From assembly GCF_048571275.1 (NCBI RefSeq), contig NZ_CP182357.1:1240001-1304000 (forward strand): DNA of 64,000 nucleotides. Reading direction: 5' to 3'. The position numbers and the translations under genes are program-made. The notes under the pieces are model-generated. The model searched no databases and had not been told where the DNA came from. It saw only the letters and a program-made list of their open reading frames with translations. Source of the DNA: Marinarcus sediminis. GTDB taxonomy: Bacteria; Campylobacterota; Campylobacteria; Campylobacterales; Arcobacteraceae. Positions 26,874 to 35,867 of the stretch are shown here, piece by piece. Numbering within the stretch: position 1 is the first letter of the stretch; the number at the start of each line of letters is the position of its first letter.

Positions 26874-27309
26874 TAGTAGTTTTGAAGTAAAAACAGCTGA
26901 ACAAAGTTCTGGTTTTTTACTTTGGCAAGTGACTACTCTTTGGCAAAGAGAGATTAAAACTGCACTTGATGAAATAGAGTTGAGTCATTCTGGTTTTGTA
27001 ATATTGGCATCATTACTTTGGTTCAAAGAAAAAGATATTGAGGTTACTCAAACCACTATAATTGAACATACGAAACTAGATAAAATGACGGTATCTAAAA
27101 ATTTAAAAAGTTTGGCTACAAATAAGTTTGTAATAAGAACTGAAAATTTAAATGATACTAGAGCTAAGACAATTGTTCTTACAAAAGAGGGGATAGATTT
27201 AGCAATAAGAGCAGTAAAAACTGTGGAAAAAATTGATAAGAAGTTCTTTTCAAAACTAACAAAAGAAAATCAAAATATGTTAAATAGTTTTTTCTTAAAA
27301 CTTATTTAG
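26866..27309 (+). CDS. MarR-family transcriptional regulator
   Basis: A 147-residue winged-helix regulator with recognition helix region TKLDKMTVSKNLKSLATN and wing NLNDTRAKTIVLT. Overlap with the SRPBCC gene and the palindrome over the operon promoter indicate autorepression, with the ligand perhaps bound by either protein. Confidence 0.88.
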   Translation: MINSSFEVKTAEQSSGFLLWQVTTLWQREIKTALDEIELSHSGFVILASLLWFKEKDIEVTQTTIIEHTKLDKMTVSKNLKSLATNKFVIRTENLNDTRAKTIVLTKEGIDLAIRAVKTVEKIDKKFFSKLTKENQNMLNSFFLKLI

Positions 27310-27399
27310 CAATTGAAATTCAATGAACACTTTAGAAATTTTAAAGAGCAAGTTGTTGATTGTATAACTAACAAACATATATTATAGAAAAGATAAAAA

Positions 27400-28185
27400 G
27401 TGATTACAAAAGAGTTTATAGAAAAATACCAAGCATATTTATATAATTTAGCACTTAGGTTAGTTTATTATAAAGAAGATGCTCAAGATTTGACAAATGA
27501 TGTTTGGATAAAGATTATTGAAAATATTGATAGTTTTGAAGAAAAATCTGAGTTTAAAACTTGGGCTTATCGTATTATGATAAACACATTTTTAAATCAA
27601 AAAAGAAAATACACGCAATTAAGCTTTGTAAATTTTGTAAATACAATGGATGACTTAGAAAATAATTTGTTAACAGATGAGTATGAAGAACCATTTAAAA
27701 AACTTTTGATTGATGAAGCAAAAGTTGGTTGCATGATGGGGATGCTTTTATGTCTAAATCCTGAGCAAAGAGCAATTTTAATTATTGGAGATATTTTTGA
27801 GATAGATAGTCATATTGCAAGTGAAATATTTGATATAACAAAGGAAAACTTTAGAAAAAAGTTGTCTCGCGCAAGAAATGATTTGTACAGTTTTATGAAC
27901 AATCATTGTTCCTTAGTAAACAAACAAAATAGCTGTAAGTGTGAGCAAAAAACAAAAGCCTTGATTGAAAAAGGTTATGTAAATCCAGATAATATCCAGT
28001 TCTCAAAAACTCTTCAAAGAACGATTAAAGATACTCTAAAAATAAAATCAGATGCTCTTGATACTACTATGGAAAAATTATATAAAAACTTATATCAAGA
28101 ACATCCTTTTTGTGAAAGTGATATTAAAACATTTGCAAAAAACTTATTAAAAGATAAAAAAATAAAAGAAATATTTGAATTATAG
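27400..28185 (+). CDS. ECF-type sigma factor with cysteine-rich C-terminal extension
   Basis: 261 residues from a GTG. Region 2 spans about 5-70 (DAQDLTNDVWIKII, FKTWAYRIMINTFLNQKRK) and region 4 about 110-162 (LNPEQRAIL to NFRKKLSRARNDL). Then comes a motif of C-x8-C-x-C (Cys170, 179, 181; NHCSLVNKQNSCKC) and an 80-residue helical tail. No anti-sigma gene is adjacent, so the tail may act as the built-in sensor, perhaps through metal or redox. The 106-residue gene downstream is a plausible target. Confidence 0.8.
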   Translation: MITKEFIEKYQAYLYNLALRLVYYKEDAQDLTNDVWIKIIENIDSFEEKSEFKTWAYRIMINTFLNQKRKYTQLSFVNFVNTMDDLENNLLTDEYEEPFKKLLIDEAKVGCMMGMLLCLNPEQRAILIIGDIFEIDSHIASEIFDITKENFRKKLSRARNDLYSFMNNHCSLVNKQNSCKCEQKTKALIEKGYVNPDNIQFSKTLQRTIKDTLKIKSDALDTTMEKLYKNLYQEHPFCESDIKTFAKNLLKDKKIKEIFEL

Positions 28186-28259
28186 TGTCACACAATATTT
28201 TTACATGTGTCTAAATATAAAGAGATAGAAATATCTTAATATATTAAAAGGAGTCACCT

Positions 28260-28580
28260 ATGACACAATTAAAAAACATTGGAAGCTTTACAGGGATGGA
28301 GTTTGCAACATTTAAACTCAAAGATGGAGTTAGTGAAGAGCAAATGCTTGAACTTATCTTTGAAGTTGATAAGCAATTTTTACAAAAAGAAGAGGGGTTC
28401 TTAGGACACTGTACTTTAAAAGGGAAAGATAATATTTATGCAGATGTTGCTTTTGCAACTACACAAGAAAAAGCACAAGAAATTTGCGCTAAATGGATGG
28501 AAAATGACTTGGCTTTAAAATATATAGAACTTATTGATGAAACAAGTGTAAATATGACATTTTGGAATAGAATTAAATAA
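28260..28580 (+). CDS. Small dimeric alpha/beta-barrel protein
   Basis: 106 residues with a ferredoxin-like alpha/beta pattern of the ABM-type monooxygenase superfamily (EFATFKLKDGVSEEQMLELIFEV, of which only part is distinctive; GFLGHCTLKG; ADVAFATTQEKAQE). AAAAGGAG precedes the ATG. No catalytic residues could be assigned. It lies 74 bases after the sigma factor and may belong to its regulon. Confidence 0.6.
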   Translation: MTQLKNIGSFTGMEFATFKLKDGVSEEQMLELIFEVDKQFLQKEEGFLGHCTLKGKDNIYADVAFATTQEKAQEICAKWMENDLALKYIELIDETSVNMTFWNRIK

Positions 28581-28587
28581 AAATTTT

Positions 28588-28676
28588 CTTGAAAGAGTGA
28601 GCTTTATGCTTATACTTTCTTTGAAAAAAAAGATTGCCAAATTTATAAAAAAGAGTGATCTCTTCACTCTTTTTTA
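28588..28676 (+). repeat. Decayed element copy ending in a terminator hairpin
   Basis: Begins with tcttgaaa and contains tactttcttt followed by an A/G-rich run, like the left end of the 33706 element. It ends in AAAAAAGAGTGA / TCACTCTTTTTT (28647-28658 / 28664-28675), the identical 12-bp stem found in copy A. The hairpin with its T-run probably serves as terminator for the 28260 gene. Confidence 0.45.
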
Positions 28677-28767
28677 TTAAACATATACTCTATATAAAAT
28701 ATCTTAAAATAATTAAACGTATAACATTTTCATGCACCCCTAACACTAACTATGCTACCATCACATT

Positions 28768-30873
28768 ATGAATACAAAATATGAAATACTAAAAGATATT
28801 TTCGGACACAAAGCGTTTCGCAGTTTTCAAGAAGAGGTGGTGGATGCCATTTTGAACCATGAAGACGTTCTGACCATTTTACCCACAGGTGGGGGAAAAT
28901 CGCTTTGTTATCAACTCCCAACTCTTCTTATGGAGGGGACGACGGTTGTTATCTCTCCTTTGATTGCTCTCATGCAAGATCAAATTAAAGCGTTGAATGA
29001 TTTGGATATAGCTGCAGCAATGATCAGTTCAGCTACGAGTAACGATGAAAATGCTTTGACCATGCAAAAGCTTTTGCAAGGGGAGTATAAATTCATTTAT
29101 GTGGCACCTGAGCGTTTCAGTTCCAATGATTTTGTAAGTGTCTTACAACGCATTAATATCAACTATTTTGTTATAGATGAAGCGCATTGTGTTTCAGCTT
29201 GGGGGCATGAATTTAGAGCCGAGTATCGAAACTTAAATCGACTCAAACAGTTTTTTCCTACTACTTCCATTGCTGCGTTTACTGCAACAGCAACCAAAAA
29301 AGTTGAAGCCGATATTGCGGAAAGTTTGAACTTGAACCAAGCCAAACATTTCAGAGCCAAAACCATTCGCGATAATTTGCATATCTCTTGTGAGCCTCGA
29401 ATTGCTAATGGTAAAAAACAGATTTTAAACTTTTTAAAAACTCACAAAGGCTTATGTGGAATTATCTATACCTTTACACGAAAAGAGGCCGAAAGCACGG
29501 CTTTGTTTTTGCAAGAGAATGGCTACAGTTCAAAAGCGTATCATGCGGGATTAAGCACCGAAGTTAAAAACGCGGTGTTTGATGATTTTGTTTATGAAAA
29601 AATTGATGTGGTTGTAGCCACCATCGCTTTTGGAATGGGTATTGACAAATCAAACATACGCTTTGTTATTCATACCTCTTTGCCTAAAACATTGGAAAAC
29701 TACTACCAAGAAATTGGTCGTGCAGGGCGAGATGGCGACTTGTCGTATGTCTATATGCTCTATTCAAAAAACGATGAAATCAAACGAAAAATACAAATCG
29801 ATGAAGCACTTGACAGTGCCTATAAAACCACTGCTTTGGAAAAACTCGAAGCGATGTACCGATACTGTGTGAGCAATCATTGCCGACACAAACTTATAGC
29901 TGCCTATTTTGAAGATGCCATTGATGAGTGTAACACTTTGTGCGATAACTGTACCAAAGGTGAGGTGGAGTTACTTGACATCAGCATTGAAGCGCAAAAG
30001 TTTTTAAGTGCGGTTTACCGAAGCGGACAGCGTTTTGGTATCAATCATGTGATTGATATTTTAAGAGGTTCTAAAAACCAAAAAGTCTTAGAGTTTGAGC
30101 ACGAGAAGTTAAGTGTGTATGGCTTGGGAAGTGAGGTTTCAAAGAACCAATGGGTTGCCATTGCTGATAAACTCATTGACATAGAAGCAGTCTCTTTGGG
30201 CGAATTTCGAGCGTTGAAACTCAGCCAATTGGGCTTTGATATTTTAAAAGGTCATCAAAAAGTTTTCCTTGATAGGGACAAATTTCACACCGAACAAAAC
30301 CTTGCACAAGAAGAGGTCGAACAAAGCTTCGATGAAGCGATATTTGAACGCTTTAGAAATTTGCGTAAAGAGATAGCTTTAAGTCATGAAGTGCCAGCCT
30401 ATGTCATATTTGGCGATAAGAGTTTAAAAGAACTCGCTTCAAAACTGCCAACAAACAAAGAAGAAATGTTGGAGATAAACGGGGTAGGGGAAGTGAAGTT
30501 TGAAAAGTATGGCGAAGCTTTTTTAACACTGTGTTTGGAAATCAAAGAGGAGTTTAAAGAGCAACTTGAAACACAAGCCCCCTTAAAAAAACTCACCAAA
30601 ACCTATTTGGATACTTTTGAACTGTTAAAAGAGGCAAAGAGTGTAGAAGATATTGCCATGATTCGCGATTTGGGGGTGAGTACCATTTTATCGCACATCA
30701 ATTTGTTGTGCGAACATGGGAAAATTTCACAAGAGAAACGCACCGAACTTTTAAAACCTTTGGAAATACCCCAAGAGATTAAAAACTGGATAGAAGAGGG
30801 CTTGAGTAAACAAAACTTAAAAGAGCTTCGACAATATCTCTTTTTGTACGAACATTTGTACACTTACCAATAA
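28768..30873 (+). CDS. recQ: ATP-dependent DNA helicase RecQ
   Basis: A 701-residue 3'-5' helicase for recombination and fork repair. It shows Walker A LPTGGGKS (39-45 region), DEAHCVSAWGH (DEAH 137-140), motif VI QEIGRAGRDG, a zinc subdomain (CRHKLIAAYF followed by CNTLCDNC), a winged-helix RQC and a C-terminal HRDC-like domain. A 33-base segment at its start (28741-28773) recurs upstream of the methyltransferase at 38476. Confidence 0.95.
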   Translation: MNTKYEILKDIFGHKAFRSFQEEVVDAILNHEDVLTILPTGGGKSLCYQLPTLLMEGTTVVISPLIALMQDQIKALNDLDIAAAMISSATSNDENALTMQKLLQGEYKFIYVAPERFSSNDFVSVLQRININYFVIDEAHCVSAWGHEFRAEYRNLNRLKQFFPTTSIAAFTATATKKVEADIAESLNLNQAKHFRAKTIRDNLHISCEPRIANGKKQILNFLKTHKGLCGIIYTFTRKEAESTALFLQENGYSSKAYHAGLSTEVKNAVFDDFVYEKIDVVVATIAFGMGIDKSNIRFVIHTSLPKTLENYYQEIGRAGRDGDLSYVYMLYSKNDEIKRKIQIDEALDSAYKTTALEKLEAMYRYCVSNHCRHKLIAAYFEDAIDECNTLCDNCTKGEVELLDISIEAQKFLSAVYRSGQRFGINHVIDILRGSKNQKVLEFEHEKLSVYGLGSEVSKNQWVAIADKLIDIEAVSLGEFRALKLSQLGFDILKGHQKVFLDRDKFHTEQNLAQEEVEQSFDEAIFERFRNLRKEIALSHEVPAYVIFGDKSLKELASKLPTNKEEMLEINGVGEVKFEKYGEAFLTLCLEIKEEFKEQLETQAPLKKLTKTYLDTFELLKEAKSVEDIAMIRDLGVSTILSHINLLCEHGKISQEKRTELLKPLEIPQEIKNWIEEGLSKQNLKELRQYLFLYEHLYTYQ

Positions 30874-30880
30874 TTCTTTA

Positions 30881-30939
30881 TTGACAAACTTCAATTCATA
30901 TGATAAAATCTTCATATGATAAAAATAACATATGAATTG
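30881..30939 (+). promoter_or_regulatory. Metal-responsive promoter/operator of the copper operon
   Basis: TTGACA (30881-30886), a 17-base spacer and TAAAAT (30904-30909). Overlapping are CAATTCATATG (30892-30902) and its complement CATATGAATTG (30929-30939), plus TTCATATGAT repeated at 30895 and 30911. This is the usual kind of arrangement for an ArsR/SmtB repressor, encoded two genes downstream. Confidence 0.7.
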
Positions 30940-30947
30940 GTGAAATA

Positions 30948-31154
30948 ATGAAAAAAACATTTAAAGCGAAAAATATCTCTTGCAAAAACTGTGCAAACTT
31001 GATTAAAGCCACACTTGAAGATGACTTTGGAGTCATTGAGGTTAATTTGGAAACCAACCCAAAAGAGGTTACCGTTGAAATCAAAAACGAGGAACAAGAG
31101 GTGATTTTTAAAGAAGAGATGGGCGCTATTGGGTTTGATGTCATAGAAGAGTAA
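30948..31154 (+). CDS. copZ: Copper chaperone, heavy-metal-associated domain
   Basis: A 68-residue HMA-fold protein with the metal pair CKNC (residues 12-15) in NISCKNCAN. It probably delivers Cu(I) to the ATPase two genes downstream. First gene of the copZ-arsR-copA operon; only one base separates it from the regulator. Confidence 0.85.
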   Translation: MKKTFKAKNISCKNCANLIKATLEDDFGVIEVNLETNPKEVTVEIKNEEQEVIFKEEMGAIGFDVIEE

Positions 31155-31155
31155 C

Positions 31156-31512
31156 ATGAGCAATTCAAAACCACTCATTCGCTCTTGCTGTGAAGATATC
31201 AGCTACATTGTTGATATTGAAAAAACATTGCCCAGCCAACTGCAATTGCAACTTTTAACCAATATCTTTAAAGCCTTAGCTGACCCCATTCGCGTTAAGA
31301 TTTTATTTGCCTTGTTGGAGTATGAAATTTGTGTAGGTGAGATGGTAAATTTACTGCAACTTCCCCAATCGCACGTTTCACATCAACTGCGGATTTTAAG
31401 AAAATATGGCATTGTGGAGTTTACAAAAGATAAAAAAATGTCGTTTTATTATATTAAAAATGAACAGATAAAAGCCTTACTCAAACTTGCACTGCAAAGC
31501 ATTAAGGAGTAA
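31156..31512 (+). CDS. ArsR/SmtB-family metal-sensing repressor
   Basis: A 118-residue winged-helix protein with recognition helix LPQSHVSHQLRILRK. The usual ELCVCD metal box appears as EICVGEM with one cysteine (Cys59), but the N-terminus carries a CC pair (Cys11-Cys12), so the metal site may join these, as in alpha3N-type sensors. Its place between copZ and copA suggests Cu(I) or a similar soft metal as inducer. Confidence 0.85.
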   Translation: MSNSKPLIRSCCEDISYIVDIEKTLPSQLQLQLLTNIFKALADPIRVKILFALLEYEICVGEMVNLLQLPQSHVSHQLRILRKYGIVEFTKDKKMSFYYIKNEQIKALLKLALQSIKE

Positions 31513-31514
31513 GA

Positions 31515-33695
31515 ATGTCAAAAGAGAAAATCAAACTCAATATTTCGGGCATGACATGTGTGAATTGTTCCAATGGAATTGAACGTGTTGTGGGGAAACT
31601 CAAAGGCTTAGAGTCTTCAAAAGTGAGTTTTGCTTCAAATGAAGGGGAATTTTATATTGATAATCAACTTCTGAAAAAAGAGGATTTGATTGCAAAAATT
31701 GAAAAACTGGGCTATGGCGTAGAAGAGGATTTAAAAGCATTAGAAGAGAGTAAACTCAAAGCCTATGAAGCCTTAAAACGGGTCTTTATCTTAAGTGCTG
31801 GCATTGCGGTGTTGATGTTTTACTTTATGTTTTCCCCTTTAGACAATATGCAAACTAACCAGTACCTTATGTTTGCTTTGGCGTCTGTTGTGCAGTTTTA
31901 TGCGGGTGCTCGATTTTATACTTTAGCCTATAAAGCCCTTAAAAACAGAAACTACGACATGAATGTCTTAGTGGCTTTAGGTACAAGTGCAGCGTACTTT
32001 TATTCGGTATTTGTGGTCTTTTTCCCTTCACTTTTTCCTGAAAATTTACGTTTTGTCTATTTTGATGGAGCGGTGGTAATTATTACGTTCATACTTTTAG
32101 GGCGTTTGCTTGAAGAGCGTTCAAAAGGCAAAGCCACAGACTTTTTGAAAAAACTCATGGACTTAGCTCCTTTAAATGCCACGCTGATTTTGGAAGATGG
32201 AAGTTTGAAAACCATTTTAGCCACACAGTTAACAATAGGGGATAAAGTGCTCATTAAAACGGGCGAAAAGATTTCAACCGATGCCGTTATTACCAAAGGA
32301 GGTGCTGACATTGACACCTCCATGATTACGGGGGAGTCGATGCCTGTGTATAAAACGCTTGGTGATGAGGTCATTGCTGGAACACTTAATACCTCAGGGG
32401 TAATTGAAGTGAAAGTGTTAAAAGAGTCCAAAGATACCACACTGGCAAAAATTGTGGCACTCTTAAGCACCGCACAAAGTAAAAAACTCCCTATCAGTCG
32501 ATTTGCAGATAAGGTTGCCAATATTTTTGTGCCAACAGTCATAGGCATTTCTGCTCTAACTTTTTTGGTCTGGTTTTTTATTGTGGGCGATGCCTTGGGT
32601 GCTATTTTGGCTTCTATTTCTGTGTTGATTATTTCGTGCCCTTGTGCTTTGGGTCTTGCAACACCTATTGCCATAGTCAGTGCAGTAGGAAAAGGAGCCC
32701 ATGAGGGAATTTTAATCAAAAACCCCGAAATACTGGAGTTTATTAAAGATATTAAATATGCTGTTTTTGACAAAACAGGCACTCTGACCACAGGCATTAT
32801 CAGCGTAAAAGAGGCTTTGTATGAAGAACAGCACTTAAATATGTTGGCTTCTCTTGAAATGCAAAGTGAACACCCCATTTCAAAAGCGGTGGTCAATTTT
32901 GCGAAACGTAAAAACATCACGTGCAATAAAGAGTTCAACGACATTAATATTATTGCGGGGCAAGGAATCAGTGCGATATTTGAAGATAAAAAACTGCTCA
33001 TTGGTTCATTGAGTTTGTTACAAAAAGAGGAGGTAGAAATTGATGATACCCATATGGAGTTTTATCACAAGGCGTTAAAAGAGGGTGCAGGTGTTATTTT
33101 AGCTTCACTGAATAAAAAATGTGTGGCTGTTTTTACTTTGGAAGATACGATTAAAAAAGGGGCGAAAGCGTTAATTGAAAATTTAAAAGCCAAAAACATT
33201 ACCCCTATTTTATTAACGGGGGATAATCAAAGTACTGCCAACCATGTTGCAAAAGAGTTGAACATTGAAAAAGTATATGCGCAAGTGTTGCCTGATGAGA
33301 AATATAAAGTGATTATGGAACTACAAAAAGAGGCAAAAGTGATGTTTGTGGGTGATGGAGTGAATGATTCGCCCTCGATTAAACAAGCGGACATTGGTAT
33401 TACGCTGAATTCGGGTTCGGACATTACCAAAGATGCAGGGGATATTATTTTAATTAATAACGACATTAACGCCGTGTTAAAAAGCATCAATCTCTCTTTT
33501 GAGTCAATGAAGATTATCAAACAAAATCTCTTTTGGGCATTTGTTTATAATGCTGCGGGTATTCCATTGGCTGCGGGATTGTTTTTCCCACTCTTTGGTA
33601 TAATGCTCACACCTATGTATGCAGGCATTGCCATGAGTTTTTCTTCGGTTACGGTGGTGTTAAATTCATTGAGGTTGAAACTCAAAAGAATATAA
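31515..33695 (+). CDS. copA: Cu(I)-exporting P1B-type ATPase
   Basis: A 726-residue pump with an N-terminal HMA domain (MTCVNC, Cys15/Cys18), eight predicted helices, TGES (272-275), membrane metal site CPC (375-377), phosphorylation site DKTGT (Asp419), SEHP (451-454) and GDGVND. YNAAGIP in helix 7 and MSFSS in helix 8 are the Cu(I) (P1B-1) signatures. AAGGAG precedes the ATG. Exports copper from the cytoplasm. Confidence 0.94.
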   Translation: MSKEKIKLNISGMTCVNCSNGIERVVGKLKGLESSKVSFASNEGEFYIDNQLLKKEDLIAKIEKLGYGVEEDLKALEESKLKAYEALKRVFILSAGIAVLMFYFMFSPLDNMQTNQYLMFALASVVQFYAGARFYTLAYKALKNRNYDMNVLVALGTSAAYFYSVFVVFFPSLFPENLRFVYFDGAVVIITFILLGRLLEERSKGKATDFLKKLMDLAPLNATLILEDGSLKTILATQLTIGDKVLIKTGEKISTDAVITKGGADIDTSMITGESMPVYKTLGDEVIAGTLNTSGVIEVKVLKESKDTTLAKIVALLSTAQSKKLPISRFADKVANIFVPTVIGISALTFLVWFFIVGDALGAILASISVLIISCPCALGLATPIAIVSAVGKGAHEGILIKNPEILEFIKDIKYAVFDKTGTLTTGIISVKEALYEEQHLNMLASLEMQSEHPISKAVVNFAKRKNITCNKEFNDINIIAGQGISAIFEDKKLLIGSLSLLQKEEVEIDDTHMEFYHKALKEGAGVILASLNKKCVAVFTLEDTIKKGAKALIENLKAKNITPILLTGDNQSTANHVAKELNIEKVYAQVLPDEKYKVIMELQKEAKVMFVGDGVNDSPSIKQADIGITLNSGSDITKDAGDIILINNDINAVLKSINLSFESMKIIKQNLFWAFVYNAAGIPLAAGLFFPLFGIMLTPMYAGIAMSFSSVTVVLNSLRLKLKRI

Positions 33696-33705
33696 TGCCT
33701 CTCTT

Positions 33706-34068
33706 GAAAACTGCAAGGGTTTCCGCTCTTACTTTCTTTTGTTGAAAAGAAAGTAACAAAGAAAGCAACCACGGGCTTCGACGGCAAAGCTTCCCTCCGT
33801 ATTTTAAATTATTTATTGCGTTGCGGAACTCGCTAAAATGACCGTTAAGGTCATTTTTTAACGCTCAAACAGTCCTCACTTGTTACCATAAATAATTCAA
33901 AATACTCTGGCGTCTGCAGATGTGGTAATATCTCTAGTATTCAAACTATCTTTTATTAAGTGAGGGAACCCCAAAGGGCTTTGAAACCGTTGGTGGTTTT
34001 TGTTTTACTTTTGTCCACACAAAAGTGAAGAAGCGGAAAGCTTTAGCTTTTCAAGAGAGATATTTTTA
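33706..34068. repeat. Dispersed element, copy B, with imperfect inverted ends
   Basis: About 363 bases. The left end (tctcttgaaaa, then cttactttctttt) and the right end read on the other strand (tctcttgaaaa, then cttcacttttgtgtgg) match for roughly 100 bases with gaps, making a MITE-like layout. The core holds ggcaaagcttccctc, ttgcggaactc, a hairpin AAAATGACC / GGTCATTTT (33835-33843 / 33849-33857), caaacagtcctcac and tgcagatgtgg. It fills most of the gene-free 33696-34128 between copA and the cassette array. No protein is supported. Confidence 0.6.
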
Positions 34069-34120
34069 ATCTTTTGATGATTTTATCATTCTTATTTGTA
34101 TATATGTTTTCCTATTTGTT

Positions 34121-34174
34121 AGAGGACATTAAAGTGGAGATTCAAGCTCTGGGGTGTAATTTGCCTTGTTATGT
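34121..34174 (-). repeat. Degenerate attC site after the last cassette
   Basis: In gene orientation the R'' box is ACATAAC, one base different from the complement of this cassette's start (GTTATGC). The other half reads CTCCACTTTAATGT, comparable to CTCAACTTAAACGT in the neighbouring site, but the final GTTRRRY core has become GTCCTCT. It overlaps the 3' end of the hydrolase gene. Probably a worn terminal attC that no longer recombines. Confidence 0.5.
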
Positions 34175-35121
34175 TTGCTTTTTTCTTTTTTGACAAAATC
34201 AGTGATTACTTCGACCAGTTCCTGCTTTATCTGCAATTCTGGTTGATTATAAGTTTCGATATTTTTCATTCGATCCAAACCAGCTTCTTTGAAGATGTGA
34301 TTCATTCCTTTGATAATCTTGATTTTTGCTTTCGGATTAGCTTCAGAAAGTATCTTGGCATCTTCTTCTCTTACCTGAATATCTGTCGTCCCTTGGATGA
34401 TTAACACAGGAATTCTCAACTTGGCTAATTCTTTGGCTGGGTCATATTTAAACCAAGAGATCAAGTATGGCTGAACACTGGGTCTGAACAAAGAATACAA
34501 TAGCGGATTAACGTCATTAACTGTTTCCCCTTGTCTGAGTTTATCAATAATTGGCAATGCGATATTCAAGACCTCAGGTGGTTGCGATTTGAGCTGTTCC
34601 ATTAGGGTTTTATCAGCCGAAAGGCCTGGGCCTGCAATTGAGATGAATTTATCAATGCCGTTCTCTTGAGCTGCAATCATCCCGATTAATGATCCTTCAC
34701 TGTGTCCGATTATGATTACCCCATTAAACCTCTTATCATTCTTGACTAATTCAGCCCAAGCTTTCGCATCTGAAATGTAATGCTCGAATCGCAATTCATC
34801 TTCTTTTTTACCGGCTTTCTGACTTTTCCCGATTCCTCTTTTGTCATACCTCAATGTTGCAATGCCGTTTTTTGACAAAGCCTCTGCCAGCATTTTTAAG
34901 GAATTATTGATCATTGCAGGATTGTTGCCGTCTCTGTCTGTCGGCCCCGATCCGGAAATAATCAACGCGACTGGCACTGGTCTCTTTTCATTGGGAACAA
35001 TAAGAGAGCCTTCCAGTGTCCCTGTCTTGGTTTCAAGTTTAACGATGGTTTCTGATTGATCAGCAAATAGACCGCTTGCCATAAAGATTGAGAGCAACAC
35101 AGCAAAGAAATATATTTTCAT
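34129..35121 (-). CDS. Exported alpha/beta hydrolase (integron cassette 5)
   Basis: 330 residues from the ATG at 35121, chosen because AAAAGG lies seven bases upstream; a longer frame to 35217 merely reads through the preceding attC. Signal peptide to about LFA-DQ (residue 20), then an alpha/beta hydrolase with oxyanion region SGSGPTDRDG, nucleophile GHSEG (Ser141), an Asp in GTTDIQV and a His in GMNHIF. Such exported hydrolases are common in gene cassettes; substrate unknown. It is visibly richer in G+C than its neighbours, fitting foreign origin. Confidence 0.82.
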   Translation of the reverse strand: MKIYFFAVLLSIFMASGLFADQSETIVKLETKTGTLEGSLIVPNEKRPVPVALIISGSGPTDRDGNNPAMINNSLKMLAEALSKNGIATLRYDKRGIGKSQKAGKKEDELRFEHYISDAKAWAELVKNDKRFNGVIIIGHSEGSLIGMIAAQENGIDKFISIAGPGLSADKTLMEQLKSQPPEVLNIALPIIDKLRQGETVNDVNPLLYSLFRPSVQPYLISWFKYDPAKELAKLRIPVLIIQGTTDIQVREEDAKILSEANPKAKIKIIKGMNHIFKEAGLDRMKNIETYNQPELQIKQELVEVITDFVKKEKSKHNKANYTPELESPL

Positions 35122-35137
35122 ATTCATACCTTTTAGA

Positions 35138-35206
35138 GCATAACGTTTAAAATGAGCCGATGAATTGCCCGTAGGGGAATTTATTGGCTCCACTGATTTG
35201 TTAAAC
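35138..35206 (-). repeat. Integron attC site following the HNH cassette (69 bp)
   Basis: In gene orientation R'' is GTTTAAC (35200-35206) and R' is GTTATGC (35138-35144). Between them is an imperfect palindrome with GGAGCCAATAAATTCC opposite GGCAATTCATCGGCTC. R'' is the exact complement of this cassette's own start (GTTAAAC at 35868-35874). The HNH stop codon lies within the site. Confidence 0.88.
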
Positions 35207-35848
35207 ACTTTCGTCATTCCCTTTTCCTAAATTACATTTATCACAGAGAGTTTGCAAATTTTCTTCACTATTGTCTCCCCCTTTTGAAAATGGTTTGATA
35301 TGGTCAATATGTAAAGCAATTCCGAGATGAGTGGCAGGGCTTCTGCCACATTTTACACATCTATAATTATCTCTTTTAAGAATTTTTAATCTGACTTTTT
35401 CATTTATGTATCTTGTCTTTTTAGGTTTTTCTTGTATCAATTTGACAAATTCAATATCATTTTCTTTATATTCAATAAAAGCTTTACAGGCATTCATCCA
35501 ACCTCCGAATCTCGAATCATAAGGTTTGGTAGAATATTGAGATAAAGGCTTTGTTATTTCACTATATTTTGGTTGTCTTCCAAGAGTACGCCAAATAATT
35601 TCAAGATTTTCAAATAGTTTTTCATCAGATATATTCTGTTCAACTGATACTATTAATCCAGCTGCTTCTAAAGCTTTATTCCAAGAACCAAATCTATTAT
35701 GAAATGTACTTTTACTAAAATTGCCATATTGTTCATAGTCTGATTGTGTAATTTTTTCTTTCTTCAACGAACTAGCTACTCTCTTTAAATCTTCAAGTAG
35801 TTCTTTATCTGTAAAATATTTTGCATTTGCTCTTAATTCAAATTTCAT
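35201..35848 (-). CDS. HNH endonuclease with two HNH-associated repeats (integron cassette 4)
   Basis: 215 residues. Two repeats of the homing-endonuclease-associated type (NRFGSWNKALEAAG and SRFGGWMNACKAF) precede a C-terminal HNH nuclease: CVKCG, LHIDHIKPFSKGG, NLQTLCDKCN. Two CxxC pairs bind zinc and HIDH supplies the catalytic histidine. Such cassette proteins could be anti-phage or selfish nucleases; the target is unknown. AAAGG lies ten bases before the ATG. Confidence 0.85.
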   Translation of the reverse strand: MKFELRANAKYFTDKELLEDLKRVASSLKKEKITQSDYEQYGNFSKSTFHNRFGSWNKALEAAGLIVSVEQNISDEKLFENLEIIWRTLGRQPKYSEITKPLSQYSTKPYDSRFGGWMNACKAFIEYKENDIEFVKLIQEKPKKTRYINEKVRLKILKRDNYRCVKCGRSPATHLGIALHIDHIKPFSKGGDNSEENLQTLCDKCNLGKGNDESV

Positions 35849-35867
35849 TCAGACTTTGCCTTTGTGT

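Noticed and set aside
32057..33001. 314-residue minus-strand open frame opposite copA
   Set aside because: Lies wholly inside the highly conserved P-type ATPase gene on the other strand; composition is that of a codon shadow with no recognisable domain and no ribosome site.
35122..35217. Longer N-terminus for the cassette hydrolase starting at 35217
   Set aside because: The extra residues are the translated attC site; a ribosome site at the right distance and a signal peptide start at 35121.
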